Assembly (NCBI GenBank): GCA_027943245.1
Contig: JANDJZ010000692.1
Location: 1 to 31,719 of the forward strand
Reading direction: 5' to 3'
Source: Acanthamoeba sp. SK_2022b
Taxonomy: Eukaryota > Discosea > Longamoebia > Acanthamoebidae
DNA: 31,719 nucleotides
The notes under the pieces are model-generated. The model was not told where the DNA came from, did no database searches, and saw only the letters and a program-made list of their open reading frames with translations. Within the stretch, counting starts at the first letter, position 1; the number at the start of each line of letters is the position of its first letter. Shown here piece by piece: positions 29,497 to 31,719 of the stretch. The translations under genes and the position numbers were made by a program.

Positions 29497-31719
29497 ACAC
29501 CCACACTCACCACACATCAGCGCACTTGCGCACTTGCGCACATCACACACACCGCACACCACGCACGCACGCACACTTTCTCTGACAGACCTACCTTGAC
29601 CTCTTTGGTCATGTGCACAGGTCGGCTGATGTCGAAGCGGCGGTCAGGACAAAAGCTGGTCTTCTACGATCTCGAAGGCCAGGGCGGGCGGCTGCAGATC
29701 ATGGCCCTCGCCAACAAGCACCAGACCGCCCCCGGTACCCCCATGCATTCACTGCCCCCCCCCTCTCTATTTCTCCCTGTGCCAAGGTTGCCAGCGTTGG
29801 CCGCTCACGGGAGAGCGGACACGTCGCTGGCTACGCAGGAGGGAAGCTCTCGTCCGAGGAGGAGTTCCGATTTGTGCACCACGACCTCCTCCGGAGGGGC
29901 GACCTTGTCGGTGAACCATCGCCATCCCCCCCCCCCCCCGGAGTGATGACGATTTGCTCACTGGTGGTGGGTGGGGGGGGGGTACACCAGTGGTGGATGG
30001 CTACCCCACCCGGACCAAGTCGGGAGAGCTGAGCATCGTGCCCCACTCCGTGCAGCTCGTGGCGCCCTGTCTTCACCAGCTGCCCGAACCCAACTCCTTC
30101 ACCAACCCCGTACGCCTCCTCCTCCTCCAACCACAGGCGGAGAGCTTCTGACCCAAACGTCGCCCTCCCTCCCTCCCAATCCATTACCGCAGGAATCGCG
30201 CCAGCGGAAGAGGCATGTGGACCTCCTGGTGAACGGCCACGTCAAGAGCACCTTCATCCTACGCTCCAAGGCACTCCCCCAAAAAAAACAAAAAACAAAA
30301 AAAAAGTATAATACCAAAACCTTGTATTATATTAATATAAATTTATATATATAATTTCACGCAGGTGATCAAATTCATTCGCAGCTTCCTCGACCGACGG
30401 GACTTCCTCGAGGTACGTCCGGGCGTCATGTCGGCCTCTCCCCCCTCCTCTCACGTGCCCCCCCCCCCTCGCGCGACGGCAGGTGGAGACGCCGGTGCTG
30501 TGCAGCATGGTGGGCGGGGCCAACGCCCTCCCGTTCGCGACTCGATCAGAGGCGCTGGACGCGCCCCTCTTCCTCCGCATCGCGCCCGAGCTCCACCTCA
30601 AGCAGCTCGTGGTCGGCGGCCTCGAGCGCGTCTACGAGATCGGTACACGCCGCGCACAGTTGTGGAGCTACCCCCTCCCCCCCTTCCGATTGGCTGATCG
30701 GTCGGGCGGCGCAGGCAAATGCTTTCGCAACGAGGGGATCGACGCCACCCACAACCCCGAGTTCACGACGTGCGAGTTCTACATGGCGTGGGCCAACTAC
30801 AAGGACCTGCTGGCCCTCACGGAGACCATGCTCCACGGTGCCCCCCCCCCTCCCCGTTTGCCGCGCACAAATCAAGTCGCCATTGACAACAGCAATTGGG
30901 GGGGGGGGTGGCCATCGGCGCGCCGTGCGTTGTGGCTTTGACCAGATTTGACGACGGAGCTGACGGGCTCGCCCCGGGTGACGCTCGACGTGGCGGGGCG
31001 GGGCGAGGTGGAGGTCGATTTCACGCCTCCTTTCAGGGTCATCTCCATCCCCGATCGGCTTCGTGAGGCCGTGCACCCGCTGCCCCTTCCCGACCTCAAC
31101 TCTCACGGTGAGCCCCCAATCTCCTTCGAGTCTTGCACTCTCTCTCTCTCCCTTCGCTCTTTCGTTTGCTCAGTCGCGCCGGTTCAATGCAGATTCGGCG
31201 CCTGCGCTGTTGGAGATCTGCCAGCGGCTGGGGGTAGACGCCCCGGCTCCGCACACGACGGCCAGGTTGGTCGACAAGCTCATCGGTTGGTCCCCCCTCC
31301 CCCCTCCCAATCTCGCCAGAGTGTCAGCCAAGACGTGGCCCAACTCCGCCACGAAGCCAGCTTGGTCTCTAATCCCCCCCCCCCTCTCGTGTCCCGCAGG
31401 ACACTTCATCGAGCCGGACCTCATGCAACCCACCTTCTTGGTCGACCACCCCCACATCATGTCTCCACTCGCCAAGCATCACCCCACCAAGGTGCGCGGC
31501 GACCTCACGCGATGTTTGTTTGTATTGTGGTGGGGGGGGGGGTTGACGACAAATAATGAACCACACACGCGCGCGCGCGAGCAGGAAGGAATGACCGCGC
31601 GGTTCGAGTTGTTCGTCGCGGGGAAGGAGATCTGCAACTCCTACACGGAGCTCAACGATCCCGCCGAGCAGCGCGCTCGCTTCCAGGCCCAGGCCGAGGC
31701 ACGCAGGCTGGGCGACGGC
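28782..31719 (+). CDS. KARS1: Lysyl-tRNA synthetase, class II, with N-terminal presequence; 3' end outside window
   Basis: Exons: 28782-28979, 29131-29258, 29327-29394, 29621-29734, 29839-29910, 29991-30109, 30193-30270, 30365-30412, 30483-30642, 30715-30837, 30946-31107, 31193-31285, 31400-31491, 31585-31719; 530 codons seen. It charges tRNA-Lys. Residues 1-66 are Arg/Ser/Leu-rich without acidic clusters ([31 protein letters not shown]), fitting a mitochondrial presequence. Next comes a KARS-type entry ([20 protein letters not shown]) and the OB-fold anticodon domain ([40 protein letters not shown]). The catalytic domain shows [37 protein letters not shown], motif 2 [20 protein letters not shown], and [15 protein letters not shown]. 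Motif 3 lies beyond 31719. Intron 7 (30271-30364) is GC-AG. An internal Met at residue 59 could give a form without presequence. Confidence 0.95.
29405..29495 (+). repeat. (CA)n microsatellite in lysyl-tRNA synthetase intron 3
   Basis: It lies in intron 29395-29620, with TCACA interruptions on the left and CACCACA variants on the right. Confidence 0.95.

Overview
The window is nuclear DNA of a free-living amoeba, most probably an Acanthamoeba species. The best evidence is the intronless 126-codon profilin gene at 19604-19984, which is almost Acanthamoeba profilin apart from changes in its central third. The genes are compact, GC-rich, lie on both strands and are cut by many short introns (about 84 modelled here). 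Most introns are GT-AG. They hold long (CA/TG)n, penta- and hexanucleotide repeats and poly-C/poly-G runs. I place 17 gene loci, two of them cut by the window edges. All exon models come from reading frames, splice-site logic and family conservation, with no transcript data.

Layout. 81-1590 (+) is the C-terminal part of a PRP4/PRPF4B splicing kinase. 1576-4030 is a patchwork: a type I membrane protein gene (1877-2515, -), a possible Cys-rich lectin-like remnant (3236-3770, +), and short decayed copies of pieces of both flanking genes. 4064-5524 (-) is a papain-family protease with a Cys-rich tail. 5898-9033 (-) is a 14-exon glutaredoxin-DEP-DUF547 protein. 9359-11205 (+) is an unrecognised Gln/His/Ser/Pro-rich protein. 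11318-13607 (-) is an unrecognised protein with two membrane segments. 13995-15034 (-) is guanylate kinase. 15396-17115 (+) is an unrecognised conserved-looking protein. 17316-19141 (-) is the oligosaccharyltransferase subunit OST3/OST6 (MAGT1/TUSC3). 19604-19984 (+) is profilin. 20356-21218 (+) is a J-like membrane protein without HPD. 21331-23200 (-) is the mRNA cap guanine-N7 methyltransferase. 23300-24263 (+) is a coiled-coil protein. 24511-27638 (+) is an ERI1-like DEDDh exonuclease with a C-terminal RanBP2-type zinc finger. 27780-28445 (-) is NAC alpha. 28782-31719 (+) is a class II lysyl-tRNA synthetase with a presequence, cut by the window end.

Most genes are unrelated housekeeping functions: splicing, capping, RNA decay, translation, protein folding, N-glycosylation, nucleotide metabolism and actin. 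They are not an operon-like system. Several pairs share short divergent promoters (23201-23299, 28446-28781, 15035-15395, 19142-19603), and others converge with about 110-200 bp between stop codons. The most unusual parts are the mosaic of gene fragments at 1576-4030, three GC-AG introns, introns with a 5' poly-C run facing a 3' poly-G run, an E2F-like site in a 99-bp divergent promoter, and several proteins I could not place.
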